From: Clostridium saccharobutylicum DSM 13864
Lineage (GTDB): Bacteria; Bacillota; Clostridia; Clostridiales; Clostridiaceae
Direction: 5' to 3'
Assembly (NCBI RefSeq): GCF_000473995.1
Contig: NC_022571.1
Coordinates: forward strand, 3,937,416-4,001,415
DNA: 64,000 nt
In this document: positions 1 through 9,170 of the stretch, piece after piece
How positions within the stretch are numbered: the stretch's first letter is position 1
Layout: the number at the start of each line of letters is the position of its first letter
The notes under the pieces: generated by a model
Database searches by the model: none
Told to the model about the DNA's origin: nothing
The model's input: the letters and a program-made list of their open reading frames with translations, nothing else
Made by a program: the position numbers and the translations under genes

Positions 1-664
1 AATTGATTTATCTTCTAAATTTCCCAAAGTTACAGATCAAGGAAGTTTAGGAAGCTGTGTTACATTTGCCATAGGATATGCAGACAAGAGTTATGAGGAA
101 GGTGTTAAATTAAATTGGCGCTTAAATACAAATGCTCATTTATTCAGTCCAGCATATATTTACAGTCAAATACATCTTACAGATGATCCTGATGGTGGTG
201 GAGCTGACTTTTCTGATGCATTCAATCTTTTAAAGACACAAGGATGTACAACATTAGCTGATATGCCTTATGATGGTAGTGAATATGCTTGGGAGATTAC
301 ACCTACAGATGAGCAAATAGCTAATGCAGCTAAATATAAAACAAAAAGCTGGGGACAACTTCCAGATGGAAATTATAATGCAATAAAAGCACAACTTGCA
401 AATGGAAATCCAGTTGTTATTGGTATACCTGTATATCCAGACTTTGATAATTTAAATGCTAGTAATCCAATTTATGATAAGGTCTATGGTGAAAATAGAG
501 GTGGTCACGCATTATGTGTAGTTGGTTATGATGATAGTAAGAAAGCCGTAAAAATTATTAATTCTTGGGGAACAAATTGGGGTATTAATGGATACGGATG
601 GATTAGCTATAATTTGATACAAAGTCAAGGTATAGAAGCATATGTAATGACAGATGCTAACTAG
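1..664 (+). CDS. Papain-family (C1A) cysteine peptidase, 5' end outside window
   Basis: The reading frame is open from base 2, so the start lies upstream of the window. The visible part is the peptidase core. A DQGSLGSC motif carries the catalytic Cys (codon at 56-58) behind the oxyanion-hole Gln. GGHALCVVGYDD carries the catalytic His (506-508), and INSWGTNWG the catalytic Asn (560-562). Spacing and motifs fit family C1A. Such clostridial proteins are usually secreted or surface-bound, but the N-terminus that would show this is missing. The gene is followed at once by a strong hairpin terminator. The family call is secure; the substrate is unknown. Confidence 0.9.
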   Translation, partial: IDLSSKFPKVTDQGSLGSCVTFAIGYADKSYEEGVKLNWRLNTNAHLFSPAYIYSQIHLTDDPDGGGADFSDAFNLLKTQGCTTLADMPYDGSEYAWEITPTDEQIANAAKYKTKSWGQLPDGNYNAIKAQLANGNPVVIGIPVYPDFDNLNASNPIYDKVYGENRGGHALCVVGYDDSKKAVKIINSWGTNWGINGYGWISYNLIQSQGIEAYVMTDAN

Positions 665-674
665 AAATTAAAAA

Positions 675-715
675 AGTTGATAGTTTTGTTTTTACACAAA
701 ACTATCAACTCTTCA
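675..715 (+). terminator. Intrinsic terminator of the C1A peptidase
   Basis: A perfect 15-bp stem (675-689 with 696-710) with a short T/A loop lies 10 bases after the stop codon. The rest of the gap up to 961 is AT-rich and shows no further feature. Confidence 0.85.
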
Positions 716-961
716 AATTTTCTTATCGAAAACAAAGCACATTAATAATCGAGTAACTTTTTTAAATAATTAGCCTACGTTTCTAATGACATATAATATA
801 TATTAGATTTTTTAATTACATAATTTCCATTCTCTAACTTCATTTCTGAAATCTAATTTTAAACCTTATATTTTTTATTAATAATTATGTTTTTATCAAA
901 ATTAGAATCAATACTAAAGTTAAAGTTTATGCATTTGTATTGATGTAGTTATTACATCACT

Positions 962-2710
962 CTATGAATCTTTATTTGTTGAAGTTATTGAATTTCCTCC
1001 AACAGAGACTAAGTCAGATTGATAATTAGTTATTTTATCCTTCAATGCAGTATCTATAGTATGACTTGCATCATCAGAATTTGTGAAATTCCATATAAGA
1101 TCTCCACCATTTATTCTTCCTGCATAAGTAGTAACTTTATCTTTTACATCCTCTGGTGAATCTGGGTTATAGCTATACATTGTTGAACTTGTATCAAAAT
1201 TATTATAAGTGTATCCTCCACTTACTGTTTTATATGAACTTGGAACTACTTCATCTCTTGATTTAGCTAAATACGCATCAAATTGAGTAGCATTTTCATT
1301 AGCATAAACTAATCTTGATGCTCCTTCTATTTTATTATTGTATGCTTTAATCATACCTCCAGCTTCACGTGAAAATCCGCCTACACTTCCGTTATAAACA
1401 TCTGTGCCTTGTAAAGAGATTAACATTGGATCTTTACAATTTCTAAAATAGTTAGCTTCTACATAAGCTGAACATCCTTTTGTCGCACCAACTCCATATT
1501 TTGAATTACCATCAAAATAATTATTGTATACATGAACAGTTCCAACTCTAATACGTGGATGTCTTGAATCTGAGTGATCAAACCAATTATGATGGTATGT
1601 AACATAAAAGTTCTCTGTATCACTCATACCACAAAGCGAGCATTTACCTGAATCATGGAAATGGTTATATGAAACAGTAACATAAGTTGAATGTTGTTTT
1701 ACGTCACAAGATCCATCACCTTTTACTTGGTCAGCATCATGCCCAGCTGCACCATAGAAAATGTCATTATTATGAACCCAAATATTCTCATTATCAGTAT
1801 CAAGCGAAATTGCATCATCAGGGAATAACATTACGCCAAGATTTCTAATTTCTACATTATGAGAATTTCTAACAAGAATTCCCCATCCATATACTGTAGC
1901 ATCTTCTCCTACACCTTCAAATGTAAGATTATAGCATCCCTTTAATTGTAAATATCCTTTTTCATTAAGGCCAGATACATCAGATGCTTTAATTTCTCCT
2001 ACCATACGGATAATAAGTGGAGTTTTATCATAACCTTTTTGACGTTTTGCTAAAATATCAGCAAGACCTTTGCAAGTAGTTTTAGTTCCTTTATTGTTAG
2101 TGACAACCTTTGCAGTTACAGTATTTACAGTATCTGCTGTAATATATATCACTTGAGCATTACTTGGTACTGTACCATCATCATTATATCCGCCAGAACC
2201 TGTCTTCATTGGCGATTGTGAAGAAAATGCAAAACCCTCTCTTACATTTGCTTTTACTTCAAGATTTTGTGTGATTGCATCTTGTTCTTCAACTTCTTTA
2301 CCATTTATAATAGGCACTACTTTAAACACATAATTTCCTTCTCCAAGGCCTATTGCATCAGCTCTAAAATATGATTTATATTGTCTGATCAATTGGTTGT
2401 CTAATTGCTTATATTCTAAATCTGAATCACTTGCTGATTTATAATAAACATTATATCCAGTTGCGCCTTTAACTGCACTCCACTCAACACTTGCTGATTC
2501 TAACCATCCTTCACTTTTTAATATGGATACTTTAGATTCCACGCTGCTTGTCCCTTGTGACGATATTAAATTTTTATTATAGCTTAACGCACTAGCAGTA
2601 ATCGTTGGTGTCATTACCATTGATGTTACTAAAGCAGCCATCATTACCTTTTTTGAAAGAACTCCAAATTCTTTTTTGATTTGATTTTTATCTTTAATTT
2701 TTTTCTTCAT
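962..2710 (-). CDS. Secreted pectate lyase, PL1 family
   Basis: 582 aa. A basic N-terminus and hydrophobic stretch (about residues 20-42, ending TASA) form a Sec signal peptide. A fibronectin-III-like beta module follows (about 65-155, WSAVKGATGYNVYYK), then the PL1 parallel beta-helix. Diagnostic motifs are DDAISLDTDNENIWVHNN and DADQVKGDGSCDVK (acidic calcium-binding stretch), SYNHF, and HHNWFDHSDSRHPRIR with the catalytic Arg. It should cleave de-esterified homogalacturonan by calcium-dependent beta-elimination outside the cell. The gene is monocistronic, and no pectin uptake genes lie beside it. Confidence 0.92.
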   Translation of the reverse strand: MKKKIKDKNQIKKEFGVLSKKVMMAALVTSMVMTPTITASALSYNKNLISSQGTSSVESKVSILKSEGWLESASVEWSAVKGATGYNVYYKSASDSDLEYKQLDNQLIRQYKSYFRADAIGLGEGNYVFKVVPIINGKEVEEQDAITQNLEVKANVREGFAFSSQSPMKTGSGGYNDDGTVPSNAQVIYITADTVNTVTAKVVTNNKGTKTTCKGLADILAKRQKGYDKTPLIIRMVGEIKASDVSGLNEKGYLQLKGCYNLTFEGVGEDATVYGWGILVRNSHNVEIRNLGVMLFPDDAISLDTDNENIWVHNNDIFYGAAGHDADQVKGDGSCDVKQHSTYVTVSYNHFHDSGKCSLCGMSDTENFYVTYHHNWFDHSDSRHPRIRVGTVHVYNNYFDGNSKYGVGATKGCSAYVEANYFRNCKDPMLISLQGTDVYNGSVGGFSREAGGMIKAYNNKIEGASRLVYANENATQFDAYLAKSRDEVVPSSYKTVSGGYTYNNFDTSSTMYSYNPDSPEDVKDKVTTYAGRINGGDLIWNFTNSDDASHTIDTALKDKITNYQSDLVSVGGNSITSTNKDS

Positions 2711-3060
2711 TGATTATTATCCCCTTTTAACTTAGTTGTACTTTAAAATACTTCTAAGTCCTCTACATAATCTATAAATATATATAATTTTGAAATTACA
2801 TACATTTATATAATTCTACTTAAATAAAATTTTAATTTTAAAATATTTAATTACCCTCTTTTCCCTTATTCCTCATCATTCACTACATCATAATACACTA
2901 TCGCCAAAAATATTGCAATACATTCCAAATTAACAAATTATATTCATAATAGCATATTATTAGTACATTATAAGTTAGAATTATCGATATATATCCAAAT
3001 TAAGACTTAAACTTATGTAGTAACTAACCGAAATCATATATATATATTTGTTTAATCATG
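2711..3060. repeat. Pectate lyase upstream region with an LH1 left-end remnant (about 2983-3037)
   Basis: The region is AT-rich. From about 2983 it holds ATATATCCAAATTAAGAC and then GTAGTAACTAACCGAAAT. This matches the left end of the LH1 long-hairpin elements at 13981 and 53629, but the hairpin core is lost and replaced by a TA run. Promoter elements for the lyase must lie here, but I cannot place them confidently. Confidence 0.55.
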
Positions 3061-3072
3061 ATCTCCTATAAA

Positions 3073-3618
3073 TTAAAGTTTATTAGATTTCATCAATTCC
3101 ACGCTGCTTATTACATTACTAAATCTTAAACTTTGAGTAATTAAAGTAGCTTCATGAAGATCTTTGCTACTTATGGTACCAATTTTATTACTTACATCTA
3201 TAGTTCCTGTAGCATCTGACAGAAATTCAACATAGTAGCCTTTATGAAATGCTTCCCTTGCTGTTGTGTCACAACACATTTGAGTCATGTATCCTGAAAT
3301 AACAACTCCTGTTATATTCTCTTTTTTCAATATTTCTTCTAAATTAGTTTCGTGGAAACTGCTTGGCTTAGTTTTTTCAATAAGATAATCATAAGATTTT
3401 TCAAGAATCTTTGAATGTATCTCCCATTCATTTGAGTTCTTAATAAATGTATCTCCATAAATAGCTGTATGCTTAATAAGTATAATAATCATGTTATTGT
3501 TTTTTGCATAATCCATTACCTTTAGTATATTATCAAGACTGTTATTAGGATAAGTTACTTTTAGTTTACCTGTAAAATATTCATTTTGTACATCAATTAC
3601 CAATAATGCTTTTTTCAT
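3073..3618 (-). CDS. Isochorismatase-family cysteine hydrolase
   Basis: 181 aa from the ATG at 3618, chosen because a GGTGGAG ribosome-binding site ends five bases before it; the in-frame ATG 9 codons upstream has none. The catalytic triad is visible: Asp in LLVIDVQNEYF, Lys in IEKTKPSSFHETNL, and Cys in GYMTQMCCDTTAREAF. This is the isochorismatase/nicotinamidase fold acting on a small amide or vinyl-ether substrate in the cytoplasm. The aromatic pocket does not clearly identify nicotinamide or isochorismate. It is divergent from an Lrp-type regulator, which probably controls it. Confidence 0.85.
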   Translation of the reverse strand: MKKALLVIDVQNEYFTGKLKVTYPNNSLDNILKVMDYAKNNNMIIILIKHTAIYGDTFIKNSNEWEIHSKILEKSYDYLIEKTKPSSFHETNLEEILKKENITGVVISGYMTQMCCDTTAREAFHKGYYVEFLSDATGTIDVSNKIGTISSKDLHEATLITQSLRFSNVISSVELMKSNKL

Positions 3619-3648
3619 TTTTACTCCACCTTTATATTTAATCATTTA

Positions 3649-3808
3649 AGGCACATGAAAATAAATAACTGCAAAGTTGCCATAGGTATTTTTCATATGG
3701 AAAAGAGGCGAATCCCCCTCATATCATGGCTATTAGGTCAAGTTGTATATGCAGTATGATTGGAAAATAGTCTGGCAAATGAACTTGTTATTTATTTGAA
3801 TATGCCTT
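3649..3808. repeat. GAC palindromic element, full copy
   Basis: The ends are inverted repeats of about 35 bases: AGGCACATGAAAATAAATAA on the left, and a right end reading TTGTTATTTATTTGAATATG before CCT. The middle is about 90 bases of unrelated sequence. Related ends occur at 5290, 29717, 42318 and 52850. There is no ORF inside, so it is MITE-like. It lies in the divergent isochorismatase/Lrp intergenic space and could carry or disturb their promoters. Confidence 0.65.
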
Positions 3809-3903
3809 ATTACATTTGCTATACTAATGTTAGCTTAAATTAAGGTTGAAATGTGAAAGGAATTCATTCGTTTTCCTTTAAAAATGAAAGGATTTTGCAC
3901 TTT

Positions 3904-4320
3904 ATGTTTGATGAAATAGATTTAAGAATTTTAGATATGCTAAAAATTAATTCAAAAATATCACTTAAAGAAATTGGTGAAGCGGTACACTTAACTCCAC
4001 AAGGAGTATCCAATAGAGTTATACGCCTTCAAGATTCTGGTATTATAACACAGTATACTATTTGCACTAATAATTATTTATTAGGCAAAAATATTACTGC
4101 ATATATTACTATTTTTATGAAGACAACCATGCATGATAAATTAACAAAATTTATAAAAACAAATTCAATTATAACTGAAGCACATAGAATTAGTGGAGAT
4201 GGCTGCTATTTATTAAAAGTCAACTGCTCTAACATGGATGAAATTAATTTATTACTTGATAACATTATGGAATATGGCACTTACAGATTAAATTTATCAA
4301 CCTCTACAATAAAAGAATAA
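3904..4320 (+). CDS. Lrp/AsnC-family transcriptional regulator
   Basis: 138 aa from the ATG at 3904 (an AAAGG site lies about 12 bases upstream); an in-frame GTG at 3853 would add 17 residues. The N-terminal winged HTH reads DEIDLRILDMLKINSKISLKEIGEAVHLTPQGVSNRVIRLQDSGII. The rest is the RAM-like ligand-binding/oligomerisation domain. The family usually senses an amino acid or small metabolite and forms octamers. Its divergent position suggests control of the isochorismatase-like gene. Confidence 0.88.
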   Translation: MFDEIDLRILDMLKINSKISLKEIGEAVHLTPQGVSNRVIRLQDSGIITQYTICTNNYLLGKNITAYITIFMKTTMHDKLTKFIKTNSIITEAHRISGDGCYLLKVNCSNMDEINLLLDNIMEYGTYRLNLSTSTIKE

Positions 4321-4398
4321 AGATTATTTTCGCCAAGCCAGCTAACACTTTAACTACGTTTAAGTTCCATCAGATAAGTCACAGTTTTGTACTGTTAC

Positions 4399-5277
4399 TT
4401 ATATTTTCTGCTCATCCTTGATAAATTTACCGAACAAATCTAAAAATAATTTTATTTCTGGACTCTCTTTTTTCCACATAACATATGTAAATGAGATTGG
4501 ATCTTCTATATATTTAGAGTCAATTATTCTAATATCTTTGCTATTTTGCTCTTCAAAAATATATACAGGTAAATATGAAATTCCTTGATTTGCTTTTATT
4601 AAACATTCAGTAGTATGTACAGATGATATATTAGTAATATCAGCTTCTGGATATAATTTATATATTTCTTCAAATAATTTTTCCCAGTAAGAAGGATGAT
4701 TACCTGCAAGTACGCGATATTTTTTAAAAAAATCAAGTTCATTATCTAAATATTTATTTTCTTCAATATTAGGCACTACTAATTTTATTTTTCCTTCACA
4801 GACATTTAAATAATTTATTTTATCCGTATTAGGTAGTCTTCTATCTATTCCTATTGCATATCTATTTTCTTCTATTGCTTGAGGAATATGTTCATTCATA
4901 ACAGATATTGATATATCAATATTAGGAGCAGCTTCAAAAAATATTGGCAAAAATTTAACCATTAAATATGAAGCAATATAAGGTGTAACTACCACATTAA
5001 GTCTAAAAGAATACTTCTTTTTAGAATTTCTCATTTCATATATTCCTTTTTCATATGTGCTTATCGTCTCCGCTGCAATTGAATAAAATAACTTTCCATC
5101 ATCTGTTAATGTGATATTTCTTCCTTTTGGTTCAAAAAGTTTTACTTTTAATAGATTCTCTAAATTTTTAATATGATTGAATACCGAAGTTTGTGTAATA
5201 AATAATTCATCTGCCGCTTTTCTATAATTTTCATACTTTGCAACAACTATAAACGTGTAATACCATTCTAAATTCAT
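4399..5277 (-). CDS. LysR-family transcriptional regulator
   Basis: 292 aa. The start is at 5277 (MNLEWYYTF) because GGGAGAT ends five bases before it; the ATG at 5289 lies inside that Shine-Dalgarno. The N-terminal HTH (FIVVAKYENYRKAADELFITQTSVFNHIKNLE) is typical of LysR, followed by the periplasmic-binding-like effector domain. The target is not evident. The PEBP-like gene is divergent and 320 bases away, with a GAC element between. Confidence 0.88.
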   Translation of the reverse strand: MNLEWYYTFIVVAKYENYRKAADELFITQTSVFNHIKNLENLLKVKLFEPKGRNITLTDDGKLFYSIAAETISTYEKGIYEMRNSKKKYSFRLNVVVTPYIASYLMVKFLPIFFEAAPNIDISISVMNEHIPQAIEENRYAIGIDRRLPNTDKINYLNVCEGKIKLVVPNIEENKYLDNELDFFKKYRVLAGNHPSYWEKLFEEIYKLYPEADITNISSVHTTECLIKANQGISYLPVYIFEEQNSKDIRIIDSKYIEDPISFTYVMWKKESPEIKLFLDLFGKFIKDEQKI

Positions 5278-5289
5278 TTTATCTCCCAT

Positions 5290-5386
5290 AAATCACATGA
5301 AAGAAAATAACAATTCCAAAATGTCATGATGAAAAATAATCTTGGCATATAGACTTGTTATTTTTTAATGTGCTTTAATTAATCAT
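5290..5386. repeat. GAC palindromic element, short copy, plus LH1-like remnant
   Basis: The end sequences AATCACATGAAAGAAAATAA and GACTTGTTATTTTTTAATGT form an imperfect hairpin abutting the LysR start. Further on, at about 5460-5505, GCAGTAACCTACCGAAAT followed by CTAATTCTTAAG looks like fused LH1 left and right ends without a core. Confidence 0.5.
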
Positions 5387-5593
5387 TACTTTTTTCTTAA
5401 CATTATATCAACAAATTACTAATTTTAAAATTAAAATCACAACTGTATAATACTCTCATGCAGTAACCTACCGAAATCAGAAATAAATCTAATTCTTAAG
5501 CTAATAGACTCACTTATTAGGAGAATTTATCCCCTTGTCTCACAAGAAATATGCATTGCATAAAATATCTATAAAGAGAGGATTGTAAATCTT

Positions 5594-6103
5594 ATGAAAA
5601 TTAATGTAAAAACAGAATTTGGTTATTTACCAACTAAATACTCAAAACTTGCTCAAGTTGAATACCAATATAAAGGTAATCCTTGCGTATCTTTTCCTAT
5701 TGAATTATATGATGTATCAAGTGAAGTTAAGTCTATAGCCATTACTTTTTTAGATCATGATGCCATTCCAGTATGCGGATTTACTTGGATACACTGGTTA
5801 GCTTGCAACATTCCTTCTACAATTGATATTATTCCAGAAAATATAAGCAGCGATAATAGTTTAAATATTGTACAAGGTCAAAACAGTTTTGCTTCTTCTT
5901 TCGTAGGTGAAACAAATCCTAATATAACAACTAGATATATTGGACCAACTCCTCCAGATAAAGATCATGAATATACATTAAAAGTATATGGTCTTGACCA
6001 AAAATTAGATTTAAGTGAAGGTTATTTTATGAATGATTTTCTAAAAGCTATTGATGGACATGTTGTAGAATCTGCTAAATTGAATATATTAGCATGTTCT
6101 TAA
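5594..6103 (+). CDS. YbhB/YbcL-family (PEBP, Raf-kinase-inhibitor-like) protein
   Basis: 169 aa with GAGAGGAT upstream. PEBP hallmarks are SFPIELYDVSSEVKSIAITF, then DHDAIPVCGFTWIHWLACNI (the ligand-site Asp/His region) and GPTPPDKDHEYTLKVYGLD. It is cytoplasmic with no signal peptide. The bacterial members' biochemical role is unknown; they bind small anionic ligands. Monocistronic. Confidence 0.88.
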   Translation: MKINVKTEFGYLPTKYSKLAQVEYQYKGNPCVSFPIELYDVSSEVKSIAITFLDHDAIPVCGFTWIHWLACNIPSTIDIIPENISSDNSLNIVQGQNSFASSFVGETNPNITTRYIGPTPPDKDHEYTLKVYGLDQKLDLSEGYFMNDFLKAIDGHVVESAKLNILACS

Positions 6104-6129
6104 ATAAATAAATTCAAATAATTACAGAA

Positions 6130-6178
6130 AAATAGTATCTTCATCTCCTTAATTGATAAAGATACTATTTCTTAAAAT
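6130..6178 (+). terminator. Terminator of the PEBP-like gene
   Basis: A 12-bp stem AAATAGTATCTT / AAGATACTATTT (6130-6141 with 6159-6170), followed by a T-rich stretch. Confidence 0.75.
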
Positions 6179-6229
6179 TATTTATTGCATTCTATAATAA
6201 TTATAGAAAAATATATAACCCTTTTTTAT

Positions 6230-6331
6230 CGAAAAAGGATACCTTTTACGATATCCCTTAACTCTTACCTAGTTAATTATTGATTTTCTGATAATATTAA
6301 CTTGAGATTCAGTAAGACCTGTTAATTTTGC
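6230..6331 (-). pseudogene. Remnant: C-terminus and terminator of an Rpn-family nuclease gene
   Basis: Bases 6331-6269 (reverse) encode KAKLTGLTESQVNIIRKSII-N-stop, nearly the same as the C-terminus of the intact Rpn protein at 12811. It is followed by the same hairpin (GGATACC / GATATCC, 6235-6258) that follows the intact gene. Everything upstream of this is gone, and the remnant directly abuts the 3' end of the transformylase gene. It is the scar of a lost Rpn element. Confidence 0.75.
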
Positions 6332-6345
6332 TTTTCATTATTATT

Positions 6346-7518
6346 TTAATGATGAAATAGACGTGTTTTTGTAAATACCATAGCTATATTATATTTATTA
6401 CATGTTTCTATAACATTATCGTCTCTTATTGACCCTCCTGTTTGGGCTATATAAGCTACTCCACTTTTTTTTGCTCGTTCTATATTATCACCAAATGGGA
6501 AAAATGCATCTGATCCTAAAGATACATTATTCAAGTTTTTCAACCATTCTTTCTTTTCTTCCCTACTTAATGGAACTGGTTTTTCAGTAAAAATATCTTC
6601 CCATAATCCATCAGATAATATATCAATATAGTCATCTGATATATATACATCTATTGCATTATCTCTATCAACTCTTCTTATTTCTTGTTTAAAAGGAAGG
6701 TTTATAACCTTGGGATTTTGTCTTAAAAACCATGTATCAGCTTTATTTCCTGCAAGCTTTGTACAATGAATTCTAGATTGCTGTCCTGCCCCAATACCAA
6801 TTACTTGTCCATCTTTCACGTAACATACAGAATTAGATTGGGTATATTTTAATGTGATTAAAGATATAATCAAATCTCTTTTAGCATTATCAGGTAATGT
6901 TTTATTTTTCGTTGGCAAATTGGTTAATATATCTTCTGATATTTTAACATCATTTCGTTTTTGTTCAAAAGTTATCCCATAAATCTGTCTTGTTTCTATC
7001 TCCTTAGGAATATAATTTATATCAATTTCTATTATCAAATAATTGCCTCTACGCTTATTTTTTAATATCTCTAGTGCACTTTTAGAATATGATGGTGCTA
7101 TTATTCCATCTGAAACTTCACATGATAAAAATTTTGCTGTCTGCTCATCACATTCATCAGATAAGGCCACAAAATCTCCATAAGATGACATTCTATCTGC
7201 ACCTCTTGCTCTTATATACGCAGTAGCAATATCAGATAATTCTGTATCTGGAGCAAAATATACTTTTTTTAATCCCTCAGTTAATTGAACTCCTACAGCC
7301 ACTCCAGCTGGACTAACATGTTTAAATGAAGCTGCAGCTGCTAATCCAGTAGCTTCTTTTAATTCCTTGACAAGCTGCCAGCTATTAAATGCATCCAATA
7401 AATTAATATAGCCAGGATTTCCGTTAATTATTTTTATAGGAAGTTCCCCCTCCTGTGCAAAAATCCTAGATGGTTTTTGATTTGGATTACAGCCATACTT
7501 TAATTTTAATTCCTTCAT
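6346..7518 (-). CDS. Stand-alone AICAR transformylase (PurH C-terminal-domain type)
   Basis: 390 aa. It matches the formyltransferase half of PurH and lacks the IMP cyclohydrolase half: MKELKLKYGCNPNQKPSRIF, ASFKHVSPAGVAVG (the KH of the active site), AYIRARGADRMSSYGDFVALS, GIGAGQQSRIHCTKLAGNKA, GSDAFFPFGDNIERA and YIAQTGGSIRDDNVI. It transfers formyl from 10-formyl-THF to AICAR (ZMP) to give FAICAR in the cytoplasm. Cyclisation to IMP needs another enzyme elsewhere. AAAGGAG precedes the ATG. The leader is a ZTP riboswitch, and ZTP/ZMP accumulates when this step is starved of folate, so the regulatory logic is coherent. Confidence 0.93.
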   Translation of the reverse strand: MKELKLKYGCNPNQKPSRIFAQEGELPIKIINGNPGYINLLDAFNSWQLVKELKEATGLAAAASFKHVSPAGVAVGVQLTEGLKKVYFAPDTELSDIATAYIRARGADRMSSYGDFVALSDECDEQTAKFLSCEVSDGIIAPSYSKSALEILKNKRRGNYLIIEIDINYIPKEIETRQIYGITFEQKRNDVKISEDILTNLPTKNKTLPDNAKRDLIISLITLKYTQSNSVCYVKDGQVIGIGAGQQSRIHCTKLAGNKADTWFLRQNPKVINLPFKQEIRRVDRDNAIDVYISDDYIDILSDGLWEDIFTEKPVPLSREEKKEWLKNLNNVSLGSDAFFPFGDNIERAKKSGVAYIAQTGGSIRDDNVIETCNKYNIAMVFTKTRLFHH

Positions 7519-7545
7519 AATAATTGTTACACTCCTTTTTAAACA

Positions 7546-7648
7546 ACAAAAAGCCCACTATCTGGACTTTTGCCCAGACGGTCGGCTTATTAATTTGTCA
7601 TACTTCATGTGGTTTATTCCACTTCCGTCAGTCGTATAACTTATATTT
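7546..7648 (-). promoter_or_regulatory. ZTP (pfl) riboswitch with overlapping terminator
   Basis: Read on the minus strand: GTTATACGACTGACGGAAGT, a small hairpin GTGG-AATAAA-CCAC, a closing strand GTATGAC, a linker, then GCCGACCGTCTGGGCA. The last block is the hallmark of the pfl/ZTP pseudoknot, and GACTG-CG with the GTGG hairpin matches the first subdomain. The same GCCGACCGTCTGG can instead pair with CCAGATAGTGGGC, which is followed by TTTTT (7550-7567). This makes a terminator that ligand binding would prevent. It sits directly upstream of the AICAR transformylase. Confidence 0.88.
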
Positions 7649-7851
7649 TTAAAATATCATTTTAGTATAAATTTGTCAAATATTTTAAAATTTGATGATA
7701 ATATCTGGTCCATTTATAATCTTTTATTTAAATCTTCATGCATCCCAATTGAAATAGTCGCTGCCTTGGTATTCACTAAAACTCTAATTACATGTATATA
7801 TCGCATAGTAAAATAGAATTACAATCAATCCATCCTTTAATTTATTATGTC
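7649..7851. other. Intergenic stretch without recognised feature
   Basis: AT-rich spacer between the riboswitch promoter and the 3' end of the SMR gene. I see no ORF with a ribosome-binding site and no repeat. Confidence 0.4.
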
Positions 7852-8181
7852 TTAATGTGAAGTTGTAACTAAATTTAAACCTATTGCTCCAATTATTATT
7901 AGTAGAATAAAAAATACTTTACTTATAGAAATAGACTCATTAAAAAACATTATTCCAATCGTTGTTATTAATGTTATTCCAAATCCAGACCAAATTGCAT
8001 ATGCTACTCCAACTTCCCAATTTTTTAGAGCCATAGAAAGCATTGAAAGACTTAATATATAAAAAATTAACATTATTATAACAAATCCTATACTTTTCAT
8101 TCCATCAGAAAATTTCATCGACGTAGTTCCAAGCACCTCAAATATTATAGCAAGAGCTAAATATATATATTTAGAAATCAT
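7852..8181 (-). CDS. Small multidrug resistance (SMR) efflux protein
   Basis: 109 aa with four hydrophobic helices. The membrane-embedded Glu of the SMR family is in ALAIIFEVLGTTSMK (residue 15), and WEVGVAYAIWSGFG is the family's conserved loop and helix 3. It is a proton-coupled drug or quaternary-ammonium exporter acting as a dimer. The ATG overlaps the stop of the preceding gene by one base (TAATG), so the two are translationally coupled. Confidence 0.9.
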   Translation of the reverse strand: MISKYIYLALAIIFEVLGTTSMKFSDGMKSIGFVIIMLIFYILSLSMLSMALKNWEVGVAYAIWSGFGITLITTIGIMFFNESISISKVFFILLIIIGAIGLNLVTTSH

Positions 8182-8570
8182 TATGCAAGCCTCCCATTAA
8201 TTAATTTATATATAAACGGAAGTGGATATATTAATAGATATAAATTAAACACCCACCAAGTCAAATCAAAATCATTTCTTAATGCCCAAAAGGCTACTGC
8301 CTGTAATCCAGAACAAAAAGTAAGAATTAAAGAACATAAGCAAAACATCTTCCACTTTTCTGATTTTTTACTCAAAAAGTACAAAGCTAAGAATCCTGTT
8401 AAAGATATAAACATATCTAAAGGGAAAAACGACCAATTCCAATCAACAAGAATAGGATTATTATAATCTTTAAACGCTAGATTTATTGGAATTAGATGTA
8501 ATGCTGTTATTAGCCAATAAATAATAAATCCTATATCTGTAAATAAGAAAAGTACTTTTAATTTTTTCAT
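8181..8570 (-). CDS. DUF5360-like four-helix membrane protein (YvaD-like)
   Basis: 129 aa with four hydrophobic segments and many aromatic residues (DWNWSFFPLDMFISLTGFLALYFL, TWWVFNLYLLIYPLPFIY). It resembles the Bacillus YvaD/DUF5360 family, which is likewise encoded directly before an SMR gene. That supports the call and suggests it is a partner or accessory of the efflux protein. The function is unknown. Confidence 0.6.
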   Translation of the reverse strand: MKKLKVLFLFTDIGFIIYWLITALHLIPINLAFKDYNNPILVDWNWSFFPLDMFISLTGFLALYFLSKKSEKWKMFCLCSLILTFCSGLQAVAFWALRNDFDLTWWVFNLYLLIYPLPFIYKLINGRLA

Positions 8571-9158
8571 AAAACCAACTCTCCAATATCATAATATTTT
8601 TCTAAAAAATTTAATCTTTAAAATCACTCTACTTACAGCAAAACTAGTTATTATTGTTACTCCTAAAACAATAGCAATTTTATATATTACATTTAAGTTA
8701 ACATTCTACAATAATTTTTCAAATGTCAAACTAATAATACCATATAATACATATATTTCATAAAAAGTTCTAGCTAATTTTGCGAATTATTACATAAATT
8801 TAAATTTCAAGTCACTCATCAATATCAAGTTTTAACCATATATGGTAATTTATTTATCGAAATGTTATTATAATATAGTATAAATATTTGCAAATTATCT
8901 TGATAAATATACGGTTTTTCATTGAGAATTTAATATATCACAAACAAATATGTATCTAATTTCGGCTGGGATTCATATAAGCTTTATTCTCATTGAAATT
9001 CAAACTTATAAGAGACGCGAAAATAAATGATACTGATATTTTCACATTTATAGCAAGCGATATGTCTTGTTATAAATATAGAACCATTTATTTAAAAATA
9101 ATTTTTTGCAAAATATTTTCTTCATGAATAATGTTAAATAAATATAATCCAACAGAAT
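8571..9158. other. 588-base AT-rich intergenic region
   Basis: No gene is recognised. About 8933-8960 holds CATTGAGAATTTAATATATC, also found in the repeat modules at about 42727 and 46143. A minus-strand open stretch around 8606-8700 encodes a hydrophobic peptide (IYKIAIVLGVTIITSFAVSR) but has no start codon after its stop, so it is probably a decayed gene. Promoters for the flanking divergent genes must lie here. Confidence 0.4.
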
Positions 9159-9170
9159 GTGGGGAGCTAT

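Noticed and set aside
8606-8700. Hydrophobic minus-strand peptide
   Set aside because: No start codon between its upstream stop and the hydrophobic stretch, so it can only be a remnant.
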